Shown here: positions 12,153-21,928 of the stretch, in pieces | Numbering within the stretch: position 1 is the first letter of the stretch | How the letters are laid out: each line of letters begins with the position of its first letter | Assembly (NCBI GenBank): GCA_944472135.2 | Contig: OX235270.1 | Coordinates: 56,921,267 to 56,985,266, forward strand | Direction: 5' to 3' | From: Trichobilharzia regenti | Lineage: Eukaryota; Platyhelminthes; Trematoda; Strigeidida; Schistosomatidae | DNA: 64,000 nt | Notes under the pieces: model-generated | What the model saw: the letters and a program-made list of their open reading frames with translations, nothing else | What the model was told of the DNA's origin: nothing | The model's database searches: none | Program-made: the position numbers and the translations under genes

Positions 12153-13812
12153 TTATGTGAATTAAATGTACAAAAAATCTCAACTTTAATAATATTGTGC
12201 CATTGTCTACTTAGCTGACTGATAAGATAACAAACGAAGGTGGTTAACCACCTTCCTAATCGTGACAATTGTCACGATTATTGCAAGTACAATGCAGTGG
12301 AGAAGGCAATTACTCGTGTAAATTTCCTTGCTGTTCCAATTAATGCATTAAATCACTACACGGTATGATTATACGCATGAGCCGTGGTGATTATGAGAGC
12401 TGAATCTATTCAGCTTTGTTATCATTAATATGAATTTATTCTCTTTTACAATTTCCACTGGCTGTATACTTAATGCTGCAATATTTTTGATCACCAATAG
12501 TAGAGATGAATTTCTCCTGAGATTTCCATTTAGACAAATCAGTACAGATGCGCTATGGTGATTGAATTTTCTAGTTTGCATTATATGACATTATTATCCT
12601 CACCAACACAACAGGTCTGTGTACTTTACAATAGTTGAAGTGTTTCACTATGTTGTTAGCACTGTGCATAGCTGTTTAGAGTTGAGGCATGTTCAGCTTA
12701 CATATTTGATGCCTATAGTCTCCCAAATGTGATTTCTGTAGGATTCACAAAACCTTGTGGACTAGACATTACTGAGATTGTGGATTAATTTCTAAGTTAT
12801 ACATTTGCAATACTTCATATTTAGTGTGAAGTTGATCTGTAAGTAAGCTTGATGAGAGAATGACGCCTCAATAGTATGGATGTTCCAGAGATTGTCTTGA
12901 AATTTGCGTATAATCCTCAAATACAGGAAAACATATGATATCTGTTTATGTATACGGCGTCAACATAAAAATCAGCTGTAGACTACAAATACATTTATCT
13001 GAATGAGATATTACTTAGTATTGACAAAACCATTGTATTCATTGTATATGCTAATATGTAGAATTATCTCTTGTAACTTCATGTTGTGCTAAATCTTACA
13101 TGCACTTTATTTTTTCAGGTATATGGAGGTTGTCGAATATGAAATCAGCGGAAACATCATCCGGTCAGAGTAATGTTAATACCCTTCATCAGAATTTTCT
13201 TTTGTTAATTAATCAAATGTTTAATATACTCTTGATTTCTTCTTCCTGTAGACTTTTTCAATTCCTTGCTATACTATGTGCTTTTGTAATAAGTGGATTA
13301 GGAATAATAAACGCTGAGCTTAGTTAGTGGGATGGAGATTTACTGTAGTATTATGAGACTGTTACTTTAGTCATTAATAGGATTTCGTGTCTGTTTCTAC
13401 ACAATAGCACATTGTAAAAGCTAAGTGGGATTTAGCAAGTTGAATAATAATTATGTACTGTTTGGTACTCTAAAGTCTCCTTATCTAGCCAGTTGCAAGT
13501 CTGTATACTGTTAAACGCCAAGTATGTAGTACAAGTAAATGTAGTAACTTAGGCTTGATAGCTACTTCACTAATCTGTTAATATGCAGTGACATCAAATA
13601 GATTGTTCACTTGACAGTGAGCTAAAAAACAACTTTTATTTATTTCTAATATGCCGTTGAATCATAGGATGTTATCTAATATCCATCATTTCTATGATCA
13701 ACAACTGCGGTATTTGCATGTCTACTTTATAGATATTAAATAACCTCCGCCTGTATGCATCTAATTACCTCCAGTATTCCCTATTCATTTGGTGTGTGTA
13801 CACTAAACAAGT
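12153..13812. other. Gene-poor AT-rich stretch
   Basis: I see no supported gene here. Short ORFs exist on both strands (for example 12369-12581 minus, 13100-13327 plus) without a recognisable domain. A pyrimidine tract and acceptor-like CAG occur near 13120, but the frame after it closes within seven codons. Confidence 0.5.
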
Positions 13813-13833
13813 CTTTCATAAATTCTCCCGAAA

Positions 13834-14480
13834 ATGCCAAACTTTCTAGAGTTACAAGTGTTAATAAGACCTACTTCCTTTGTTTTAAATCAAATGACGT
13901 ATATACGCACTAAGGAAAAGTTACGCTTACTTAATCTTCAACCTTCACTTAGAGCCTTTAACGATCCCAAACAGTTCTCCTATAAACACAGTAGATGTAC
14001 TTTAGATGCAGCTGCAGTCTTGCTTCGCAACATTTCCTCCAGTATAGACAATGGGGCTGAATTCGCTGTACCTTCCTAGATTACCCATCTGCTTTCGACT
14101 CAGTACGTGGAGATATTCTGTTAGATAAGCTTGCTGAAACTCAAAGTGAGTGTTGGATTGTTAGACGGCTTCATTCTTATTTATCAAGGAAAAAGCAGTA
14201 CACTGTAGGTCAGGGGGAAGTCGTCCATTACCAATTGCATTTTTGTTTGACGAACTTAATGCACGAAAGCATACGAAAAGAACTTTCTCAAGCACGCGGA
14301 CGATCTAACTATTTCAATATCTGTTAACTGCCAGCTACACTGTACTAAGATGAACAGCTCTCTATTAGGAGTCAGAAAATGCTCTTAAACTAAATCCTTC
14401 GAAATGTCAGACTGTTATTTTCAGTTTCCGATGTAAACGAAAGTTAGGTGGTGTTAAATTCCTATTACCGTTGCAAAATT
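13834..14480 (+). pseudogene. Decayed non-LTR retrotransposon RT fragment
   Basis: The first ORF (13834-14079) contains FSYKHSRCTLDAAAVLL, typical of the RT region before the first catalytic aspartate in metazoan LINEs. After its stop at 14077-14079 the next frame reads SAFDSVRGDILLDKLAETQ (about 14089-14145), the usual (F)DSV continuation. Around 14380-14445 another frame reads LKLNPSKCQTVIF, the downstream RT block. Several frame changes and stops separate these pieces, so it is a dead, old copy. Both ends are eroded. The clade is not resolved; a CR1/Jockey-like origin is likely. Confidence 0.75.
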
Positions 14481-15000
14481 GATAATAGTGATATGGAAAT
14501 CAAGTCTGACTTTAAGTAACTCGGACTAATTCATCACAGCGTATTGGCCCTAAATGTATGCCACATGCAGGCATAATAATTATGAGCTAGGTATGCAAAT
14601 CAAGGTAAACGCTTGTACGGTACACTCATTATTTGTAAAACTAACTCGTACGTAAGAACTATGGTTTGATCAGTTATACAACGTTTAATGCACTTAGACA
14701 CAATTAACCTTCGCTGATTACTTCTATGACGCATTACATAAAGCCACCTTAATATAGTTTCCGCTGAAGGTAATCTCCTATAGCTACCACCTTAGTGAGC
14801 AACTTAGCGTTATCTTTGAATAACGAAAATTCTGAGAACTTTCTTGGTATAAACATTGTCTCCTACTCCAACAAATTAAATATACCCTAGTCTCCACAAA
14901 AACGTTCAGAATTATTCATCCTATCACCTCAAACAACTCACTACTTGCAGTCATTTAAAAGGTAAAAATAAATTTACCGATGGCAGCGTGCTTATGATTT
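14481..15000. other. Unassigned stretch between two decayed retroelements
   Basis: No supported gene. It may hold more of the eroded LINE on the left and the truncated edge of the gypsy element on the right; the exact boundary is not visible. Confidence 0.4.
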
Positions 15001-17786
15001 CTAGATATCATAATGTACCATGAGGAAAACGCTATATCCAAGCGGTTTTAAAGGTCTTCCCATACCTAAGGATTTCTCAGCTAATTGTAGAGTTGTTTTC
15101 GACAACTCATGTTGAATTTCGGCACCTTCTTTTTGAAGACGAGCCAGTTTTGCCAGGTCTATGCCATCGATTTGGGTGAGGGAACAAATGCGCGACAAGC
15201 CATCTGCCACAGTGTTGTTTACTCCGGATACATGGCGAATACCTGATGTAAACTGTGAGACGTAATCCAGTTGTCGTGATTCCCTGGGTGAATACTTATC
15301 TGAAGGTAAAGTTCAGAGAGTACGTTAGAGGTTTGTGATCCGTAAAAATTATAAATTCGCGACCTTCTACCGAATGTCTAAAATGTTGTATAGCACAGTA
15401 CATGGCCAGAAGTTCTCTGCTGAATGTGCTGTACTTCGTTTCAGCTAATTGAAGGCGCCTGGAGAAAAAGGCGAGTGGTTGCCACTCATTGTCAACTAGC
15501 TGTTGTAGAACTGCGCCGATTGCAGTGTTTGATGCATCAACCGAGATACTTAACGGTGCCGTTGGATCCTGATACATCAGAAGTGTGGCATTCGCAATAG
15601 CTTTTTTAATCTGGGTAAAAGCATTTCGAGCAGACGCGTCAAGTTCTATGGACTTGTTATTCCCTCAAAGGAGGTCTGTCAATGGCTGAATCAAAGAGGC
15701 ACAGTTGGGAATAAAGCGTCGGTAATAACTTACTAAGCCGTTAAAAGTGCGGAGACTTTTCACCGTCTGTGGCTCTGGAAAGTTCAGTATAGCCTCGACC
15801 TTAGTAGCCAGTGGGCGAATGCCCTTGCAGTCAATAGTTTGACCCAGAAAGTCGAGTGTGTCAACACCGATTTGACATTTTTGAATATTAATGGTAACAC
15901 CATGTTGGCGTAACCTTTCAAATGCCAAGTCCAAGTGCCTAAGGTGAGTTTCCTTGTCTGGACTGGCAATGAGGCAGTCGTCTAAGTATGCGCATACAAA
16001 GTCGAGACCGTGAAATACTTCGTCAGTGAAGCGTTGGAATGTTTGGGCTGCATTCCGGAGACCGAATGGCATACGTAGAAATTCAAAAAGTCCGAAAGGC
16101 GTAATGATAGCCGTTTTCGGGATATCTTCTGTTGCCATCGGGATTTGGTTATACGCTTTAACCAAGTCGATTTTGGAGAATATAGTCGCGCCGGATAAGG
16201 TTGCCGTCAAGTCGTGTATATGAGGCAACGGGTAGCAATCAGGGGTCGTTTTGGCATTCACTCTCCGGTAATCACCGGTGGGCCGCCAATCATTGCTATC
16301 CTTTTTCGGAACCATATGAAGTGGGGATGCCCATGGGCTATTCGAAGGTCGAATGATGCCAAGGGTAAGCATATGGTCAAATTCATTCCTGGCGATTCTC
16401 AGTTTGTCAGAAGCTAATCGTCGTGCTTTAGATGTCACAGGTTGTCCTGTGGTAATGATGTGGTGCATAACATTGCTGGTTATGCACGGTAGGTCGTTCG
16501 ACGGGCAGTTAATTTCCGGATACTTGTCAACGATAGGTTGAAAAGTTGGATCAAGAATTGCCTTTATCTTAACGGGTGACAAACTAGGGCCTATGTAGCT
16601 GATGCCTTTGATAGACAGACTAGTAGTATTGTCAATCAGTCTTTTTCGGCGGACGTCTACGAGTAAATCATGATGATTAAGTAGGTCCGTGCCAATGATG
16701 GGCATTGTAACGTCAGCGAGAAAGAAAATCCATCGAATAGGTTTGTGTAAACCGACGTTCAGATAGACGTATTTCCTACCAAAGGTTGCGATTGGTTTTC
16801 CATTTGCAGCCTGTAAGTTGAAGGTAGGTTCCTTCTGTCGATCTGCTGCTGTAGCAGGAAGGACGCTGACTTAGGCGCCTGTGTCGACTAAGTATCGAGT
16901 CTGGCTTATCACATCATAGATGTAAAGTAGGCGGCTAGTGCCACCGGCGACGGTTGCCGCTAACGCGTGCCGGCGGGATAGTTTCCCGAAGACTTTGAGA
17001 CATTTCCGAAGTTACAAGGCTTACGGCAACACTTCGCTTCTTGGCCATAGGTGCTGTGGTACCAGCACCAGTCAGGGGTTTTCAATCAACGTGGCTTGGA
17101 CTTAGATCGACCACGTGAGTTCCTGCGTTGAGGAGATTTAGGACGACGCTCGGAGGAGTTAGAATGCATGTTCGACCTAAACATCTGCTGGATGGAGTTC
17201 CATAACTCTATCATTGCAGGATCCTTACTCGAAGTCTGCTTAGTCATCGAGCATATTTCGGGAACAGACCGTTTAGTTATCTCTAGAATCCTATCTGCAG
17301 TAATTGCTAAGTCCTCTATTACAGTACCCTGAAGTGTCACAAGTACGGTCTGTACAGACTGTGGCAGCTTGGTTAAGAAGAGTTCTCTAAGCAGTCGTCG
17401 TCGAACTGACTTTGGCCGACGACTTCTTTCATTCTTGTCAGCATGCTCACGGCTGACTGATCTCCTAACTCGATGTTACGAAATAATTCATCAATACGTT
17501 GTCGGTCCGTGAGAACGTTTCTTCTGAGGAGGGATGCTTTGAACAACTAGTACGAGTTACTTACCTCGGGACTCAACATCTGTGATGTTAAGTACTTGCT
17601 GAATTCCCACGGTAGGGCGTGAATAACTGCAAGTAACTGTGAACGTTGATCGGTTATCCCATGCTCACAAAAATCTGCTTCAGCTAGCAGAAACCAAGTT
17701 TCAGCATTATCTGGCCAGTATGGTACGAGCTGAATGGTTTTAGGAGTTGAGCGGATGCGGATGACCTTGGGACTAAGATCACTCAT
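15001..17786 (-). pseudogene. Decayed Ty3/gypsy gag-pol, lacking integrase
   Basis: Read on the minus strand. Gag starts at 17786 (MSDLSPK, then YWPDNAETWFLLAEADF), shifts frame near 17547, and continues at 17340-17086 with a basic tail. A CWYHSTYGQEAKCC..PC zinc motif lies near 17070-17020. The protease core LVDTGA (about 16890) is followed at once by a stop. From about 16705 an intact stretch carries RT, including YLDDCLIAS. An in-frame TGA near 15665 precedes RNase H (SVDASNTAIGAVL, then FTDHKPLTYSL); a one-base shift near 15310 restores the frame before VADGLSRI. The copy ends near 15001 before any integrase motif. The CWYH..C..PC gag motif resembles that of schistosome gypsy families such as Boudicca, but I do not assign a name. 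Confidence 0.85.
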
Positions 17787-17904
17787 GACGAAAATTATGT
17801 CGAATAATATATGGTACAAGAACAAATACAAAATGGAACGAACTCACCGGGTTATCTGCGGGTTTATCGTAGAGGAAGTTCGCGGTTAAGCTCACCAGTT
17901 TAAA

Positions 17905-18209
17905 TGTTCACGGATATCTCGTTCAGCAACCTCTAATTAATTTATTCTTGCGTACCAAAGACAAAGCAAAAGCCAATAATTGATCGTCCAAACTTCGTTA
18001 TATATTCTGGGACCAAAACAAGCCGTCAGACGAACGCTCAACTAGCTAGTGATAGTGCACGTGACACAACGGGGTATCAAATGGCGGGGATGCTTGACCG
18101 GAAGCCTTCAGCTAAACAAGTCGACTTAAACAGTGGTGGTCAGCATCCAATGCGTGATTGCTGTGGTCAATAATTTTGGGGAATTATTTACCGCTACACG
18201 GTTATAACA
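17905..18209 (-). repeat. Candidate 5' LTR of the decayed gypsy element
   Basis: This lies just upstream of gag in element orientation. The interval has inverted ends TGTT/AACA, an AATAAA near its downstream end, and a TGGTGAGC motif five bases beyond the inner edge that could be a primer-binding site. There is no second LTR in the window to confirm the limits, because the 3' half of the element is missing. Confidence 0.4.
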
Positions 18210-18739
18210 GTCAGATGCGCGAAATTAGTCAGAAACCCAACAACCACGATTCTCAGTCACAGAACATCCTATTAAGCTACCTAATCGTATAATCGTATCA
18301 ACGGATGTTTCGCCAAAGAAAAGAAGACTACTGGTTCAAGGAAAATTTATTTAGAGTTTTTTTAAAGATCATGGGCATCTGTGTTTATAGTCACGGAAAA
18401 ATCACAACTTCGAGGAAATCACTGATCGTAGATTACAACCCGAAACATCATTCTTCCTAATTAATGTCTTACCTTTAACTGGGATTGTTCGTACACTCAC
18501 CAGATCATCGTATTTTATCCGCTTTGAAAACCATTTTGCAAACCATCGAATGGATGTTAACACTGGCTCTATTACGGGTAGTCCCAGTTCATGTATTTGG
18601 ATCTAGTACATCAAGCAATAATAAGCATAAGTAACACTTACCCTTAAGGTTTCCACTTTCTTCTAGTTCCCCAAAATACACACAAGCACAACAGATTCAT
18701 ACTTTTCATGTGGCTCAACCTTATTTGACTTAGATTCTC
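18210..18739. other. Unassigned stretch
   Basis: No gene or recognisable repeat. AT-rich, with only short ORFs. Confidence 0.4.
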
Positions 18740-19015
18740 TCACAATATATTATTTTTAAATGATAGCAGACACACTGATGGTATATTCACATTCTCAAAA
18801 AGCTTCAAAGCTTTTTCAACTTCAAACCAGGTTCTAAATTCTCCAGGTCTAATTTGTTCTTCGAAAACCTTGCTAATATCAACTCTGATGGTGCTCTCTT
18901 TATCAGATTCACTCGCAGATATTTGCATGCTGCAAACATGAACGAGAAAGACACTTTTTTCCAGATTTCTACATCTTATGTATGTAACTGAGCCAACAAT
19001 AATAACGGCAACCAA
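18740..19015 (-). CDS. Orphan ORF, possible transposon-derived N-terminal fragment
   Basis: A 91-codon frame with an internal ATG giving MQISASESDKES, then a charged, helix-rich segment with EEQIRPGEFRTWFEVEKALK. The spacing of F..W.EVE.ALK recalls the start of the FAR1/MULE-type zinc-binding region, where a conserved Trp precedes an amphipathic helix. The metal-binding Cys/His residues that should follow are not present in this frame, so if related it is truncated. It sits near the right edge of the putative 11.8-kb insertion, which could fit a DNA-transposon origin. This assignment is weak. Confidence 0.25.
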   Translation of the reverse strand: MVAVIIVGSVTYIRCRNLEKSVFLVHVCSMQISASESDKESTIRVDISKVFEEQIRPGEFRTWFEVEKALKLFENVNIPSVCLLSFKNNIL

Positions 19016-19439
19016 CTAATGGAATGGAAACAACTGCTTCTAACGGCCAAACATCTTCATGTGCATAATTTCCAAAACTTCTACACAGTACCAACTCATT
19101 AACAGCTGAAAAACAACTAAAACACTGAAAGCCGCATAAATGCAAGATATGAAACAATTACACCGAAATTAATGCACAGACCTGGTAGTGAAAAGTTTCA
19201 AAACCAAAGAAATAATTCATTTTAACAGCAACGGAAACAAAAAATGAGGTGAAACGCAACATTTGTGAACAATACGCAACAAGATAAGCCGTGTATAACG
19301 GCAGGAAAAACCGAACAACAAACGCGTACACAAAGAGCTACGGAATTGCAATCCAACATAGCCGAATAACATGGACGAAAATGACCTATAAGCGTCTCAC
19401 TCCACCAATGACCTTGATAAGTTCCGGGTAAATTAGGCC
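19016..19439. other. Unassigned right edge of the inserted block
   Basis: Contains overlapping short minus-strand ORFs (18969-19157, 19222-19482) rich in Cys and hydrophobic residues and without a recognised domain. The 965-bp unit begins just after it. Confidence 0.35.
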
Positions 19440-20234
19440 TGATTTTTAGCTTGAAGTTCCCAGTTTTTATGTTGGTAGTCAAGGGTTATGGTGAACCTGC
19501 AATGATTCAGCCAAATAAGGTATACTTTTCTAATATAGTAACCTTATTCAATAAGTAAACTGCCTAACCGTTCTGCCATTGTTTGAGATTAAAACTAAGA
19601 GCTGGTTTCTTATCATGACTGAAAGTAAATCGAACCGACTAGGTTTGCTTATCCGCCCTGTTCCATCCCTCACAGGACACATTAAGCTTGGACTAGCGTA
19701 AATAAACACTGGTATATATTTCAGTGCTTATATACCACTGGCCATGACCTTGTCAATTTACTTCATTTATGCTGACGTAGTACGCACAGTTCCCACAAAT
19801 CATTGAAGTGACAACTTAAAAATGTAGGTTAGTTACTACACACATATTTCTACATGTAATAATTCAGGACACATTAAATTTATAGAAATGGTAGTTGAAT
19901 TATATTCGCCTAGTAACCAAAATTGCATACATCCTATTTTGGACTTAAACTAAATGCATCAAAATTATTGTTGATTTATATTCACTTTCTGGACATTCTC
20001 ATACATCTCAATATACTTTAAACATCAACAATGCATCCAAATAGCGTGTGACTGTCACACTACACTCACACCAAAAAAATTAACACGCCATTATATTATG
20101 GTAAGGTAAGCCTGAAATTTTACTGACTGTAAATTTCCGTGTCAAAATAAAGAGATTGGCGCTTTAATTTATATTTTAGACCAATAGAAAGCCAGCTAGC
20201 CAACAGCCAATGAAAACTACCTATATCTATTTCC
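19440..20234. repeat. Remainder of the 965-bp array after the insertion
   Basis: From about 19445 the sequence follows the 965-bp unit from position 847 to 965, then enters a new unit at 19564 and follows it to about unit position 671, where similarity stops (20234). Orientation equals the main array. Position 446 of this unit carries C, the majority allele. Local differences cluster at its right end. Confidence 0.9.
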
Positions 20235-20313
20235 TTCCAGGTATGGGATTAGATATTGAAGCGATGTACACGGCAGAATGATTCTTAAGGTCATTTAGAT
20301 GAGGCAATGGATG

Positions 20314-20557
20314 TGTAATGATATAAAAACTAACATGACACCACTAAATGAGTCTCCTGTTTCCTCTTTTTCAGATAAGAACGCTGGCCTGGCCGTGCTG
20401 GAACAGGTGGAGGACCGTTTGTCTAACCTTGTTATAAATGACAATGATTAGCTTGTACCCGGGCAATTCGAGCCCTGCGTGCTGGAAATATAGACCTTCC
20501 TCTCGCATCTTCCTCTTCTTCCTTCGCTGATTGTGTCTGTTGCTTCTGGGTGTTACA
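20314..20557 (+). repeat. Gypsy 5' LTR
   Basis: 244 bp, TGTAA...TTACA. It differs from the 3' LTR at two C/T sites (GACACCACTA here against GACATCACTA, and GCTTCTGGG against GCTTTTGGG), about 99 percent identity. Confidence 0.95.
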
Positions 20558-20559
20558 AT

Positions 20560-20573
20560 TGGTGTCGGAGGTG
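20560..20573 (+). other. Gypsy primer-binding site
   Basis: TGGTGTCGGAGGTG begins three bases after the LTR. It is complementary to a tRNA 3' end reading CACCTCCGACACCA, which resembles leucine tRNAs; the tRNA identity is inferred. Confidence 0.6.
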
Positions 20574-20592
20574 TCCAAAACTCAATCTCGAA

Positions 20593-21825
20593 ATGAAATC
20601 AGATTCTTCCGATCCTCCTGAAATCTTCTCCACCCTAAAAGTCAACCCACAATCCCCAGCCACAGAACACATCTTACCGGTGCGAGGATTACCAACTTTG
20701 GACCTGAACAGCGATTATGAAATGTGGAAGATTCGCATGGAGTCTCTCTTATCCGGTCTTACTCCACACGCACAATATACCCAGATAATGCTAGCAATGA
20801 GTGACACCGCACTACGTCGTGCTATCGCTGGGGGCTTCTCCGCGTCCAAACCCATCAGCTACAACTGGCGTGTCCTCGACGAATGTTTTGCCAAAACCTC
20901 CAGCCCTTCGGTGTACATGCACACCTTTCTCAGCCGCTGTCAAGAGCCCGGCGAAACAGCGTTCGATTACCTGCATCAACTCCGCGAGATGGCATCGCGC
21001 GCATTTCCCAACCTTCCCAACCCGAACCAAGATGATGTTATCTGTAGCCGTTTTGCCCAAGGTGTCTCATCATATGAGCTCAAGTGCCAACTTCTACGCC
21101 AGCCAGCAAAATCAGTCTCAGAGGCCATTGAGGTGGTAAAGCGATTCGAGAGCGTCGAGCATATTCTCACTCCAACTGCCAGTACGCCCTGCTATGCTCT
21201 CGGGACCACCGAGCGAAGAACAACCGTCCCAGCACCACGACAACGCCGGCCTAATGCTCCATCGTCAAACCAACCTCCAATTCCGTCCCAGCAGCATGAT
21301 GACCCCAGTAAGTGCTATTACTGTCGCCGGTTCGGGCGGCGAGCATGGAAATGTGGGCATAACAAAAAACCGCAAGGTGAGCCATGTTCTGATGTGTCAT
21401 TATTTGATAATTGCTCGAAATCTCCCCTCCTCCTTGAAGGTAAACTCCAGGGCACTGACGTCACTTTTCTGGTGGACACCGGGGCATCATCCTCTGTTGT
21501 TCGCACGCAATTGGTCCAGACACTTGGGGTCAAACCTCAACCTCTCCCCAATCAGCTCCAGTTAATTACCGCCAATGGAGCCCCTATCAAGGTAACGGAC
21601 ATGGCCACACTTTCCGTGACGTTCCCAGGTTTTACTTGTGTTCAGTCATTCGTCATTTGTGATGTCATACGATGGGACGCCATACTGGGCGTGGACTTCT
21701 TAACTGAAAAAAACGCTGTCATTGACCTAAGACGCTTTCGAATTCGGCTGGGGACACATAACCTCGCATGTCGCCGACCAGTCAACCGCAACCAGAGTGC
21801 TAATGTTTGTGCTTTACCCAGATGA
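20593..21825 (+). CDS. Gypsy gag and retropepsin polyprotein
   Basis: The open frame starts upstream at 20533 inside the LTR, but the first ATG is at 20593, giving 410 residues. The N-terminal half is a capsid-like region (LDLNSDYEMWKIRMESLL, later PGETAFDYLHQLREMA). A zinc-knuckle-like segment, CYYCRRFGRRAWKC, lies near residues 238-251. The other gypsy element here has His at the fourth position (CWYH) and two more Cys; here it is Cys, and the last Cys of the pattern seems missing, so metal binding may be altered. The retropepsin active site LVDTGASSS follows near residue 296. The ORF ends in TGA overlapping an ATG (ATGA at 21822), which opens a second short frame leading towards pol. Confidence 0.9.
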   Translation: MKSDSSDPPEIFSTLKVNPQSPATEHILPVRGLPTLDLNSDYEMWKIRMESLLSGLTPHAQYTQIMLAMSDTALRRAIAGGFSASKPISYNWRVLDECFAKTSSPSVYMHTFLSRCQEPGETAFDYLHQLREMASRAFPNLPNPNQDDVICSRFAQGVSSYELKCQLLRQPAKSVSEAIEVVKRFESVEHILTPTASTPCYALGTTERRTTVPAPRQRRPNAPSSNQPPIPSQQHDDPSKCYYCRRFGRRAWKCGHNKKPQGEPCSDVSLFDNCSKSPLLLEGKLQGTDVTFLVDTGASSSVVRTQLVQTLGVKPQPLPNQLQLITANGAPIKVTDMATLSVTFPGFTCVQSFVICDVIRWDAILGVDFLTEKNAVIDLRRFRIRLGTHNLACRRPVNRNQSANVCALPR

Positions 21826-21928
21826 CAGTGGTGAACATCCATGATAACCCCCACCTCAGTCTAAAAGACCGTACCGACACCCTGGCCCTGCTACAGGAGT
21901 ACAGTGTGTATTTGACGATGGGCAAGTG
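21822..21928 (+). other. Gag-pol junction with two frame changes
   Basis: The gag frame stops at 21825. An overlapping ATG at 21822 opens a second frame reading HLSLKDRTDTLALLQEY. That frame fails near 21909, where the pol frame reads VFDDGQV. The first change looks like a stop-start overlap and could be functional. The second looks like a small indel near 21909-21910 that damages the copy. Confidence 0.65.

Larger units (their letters stand above)
7605..19439. mobile_element. Putative 11.8-kb block inserted into the 965-bp array
   Basis: Copy 8 of the array stops at 7604 (about unit position 849). The unit resumes near 19445 at about unit position 847, in the same orientation. TGATTTTT occurs at both junctions (7597-7604 and 19440-19447), as expected for an 8-bp target-site duplication. 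I found no convincing terminal inverted repeat or poly(A)-like tail at either end, so the element class is open: a DNA transposon, a segmental insertion, or a composite of nested elements. The block contains a BEL element, two decayed retroelements and an orphan minus-strand ORF at 18740-19015. Confidence 0.5.

Noticed and set aside
13100..13327. Exon with a Kunitz-like YGGCR motif after an acceptor
   Set aside because: The frame carrying that motif stops two codons later and no other Kunitz cysteines follow.
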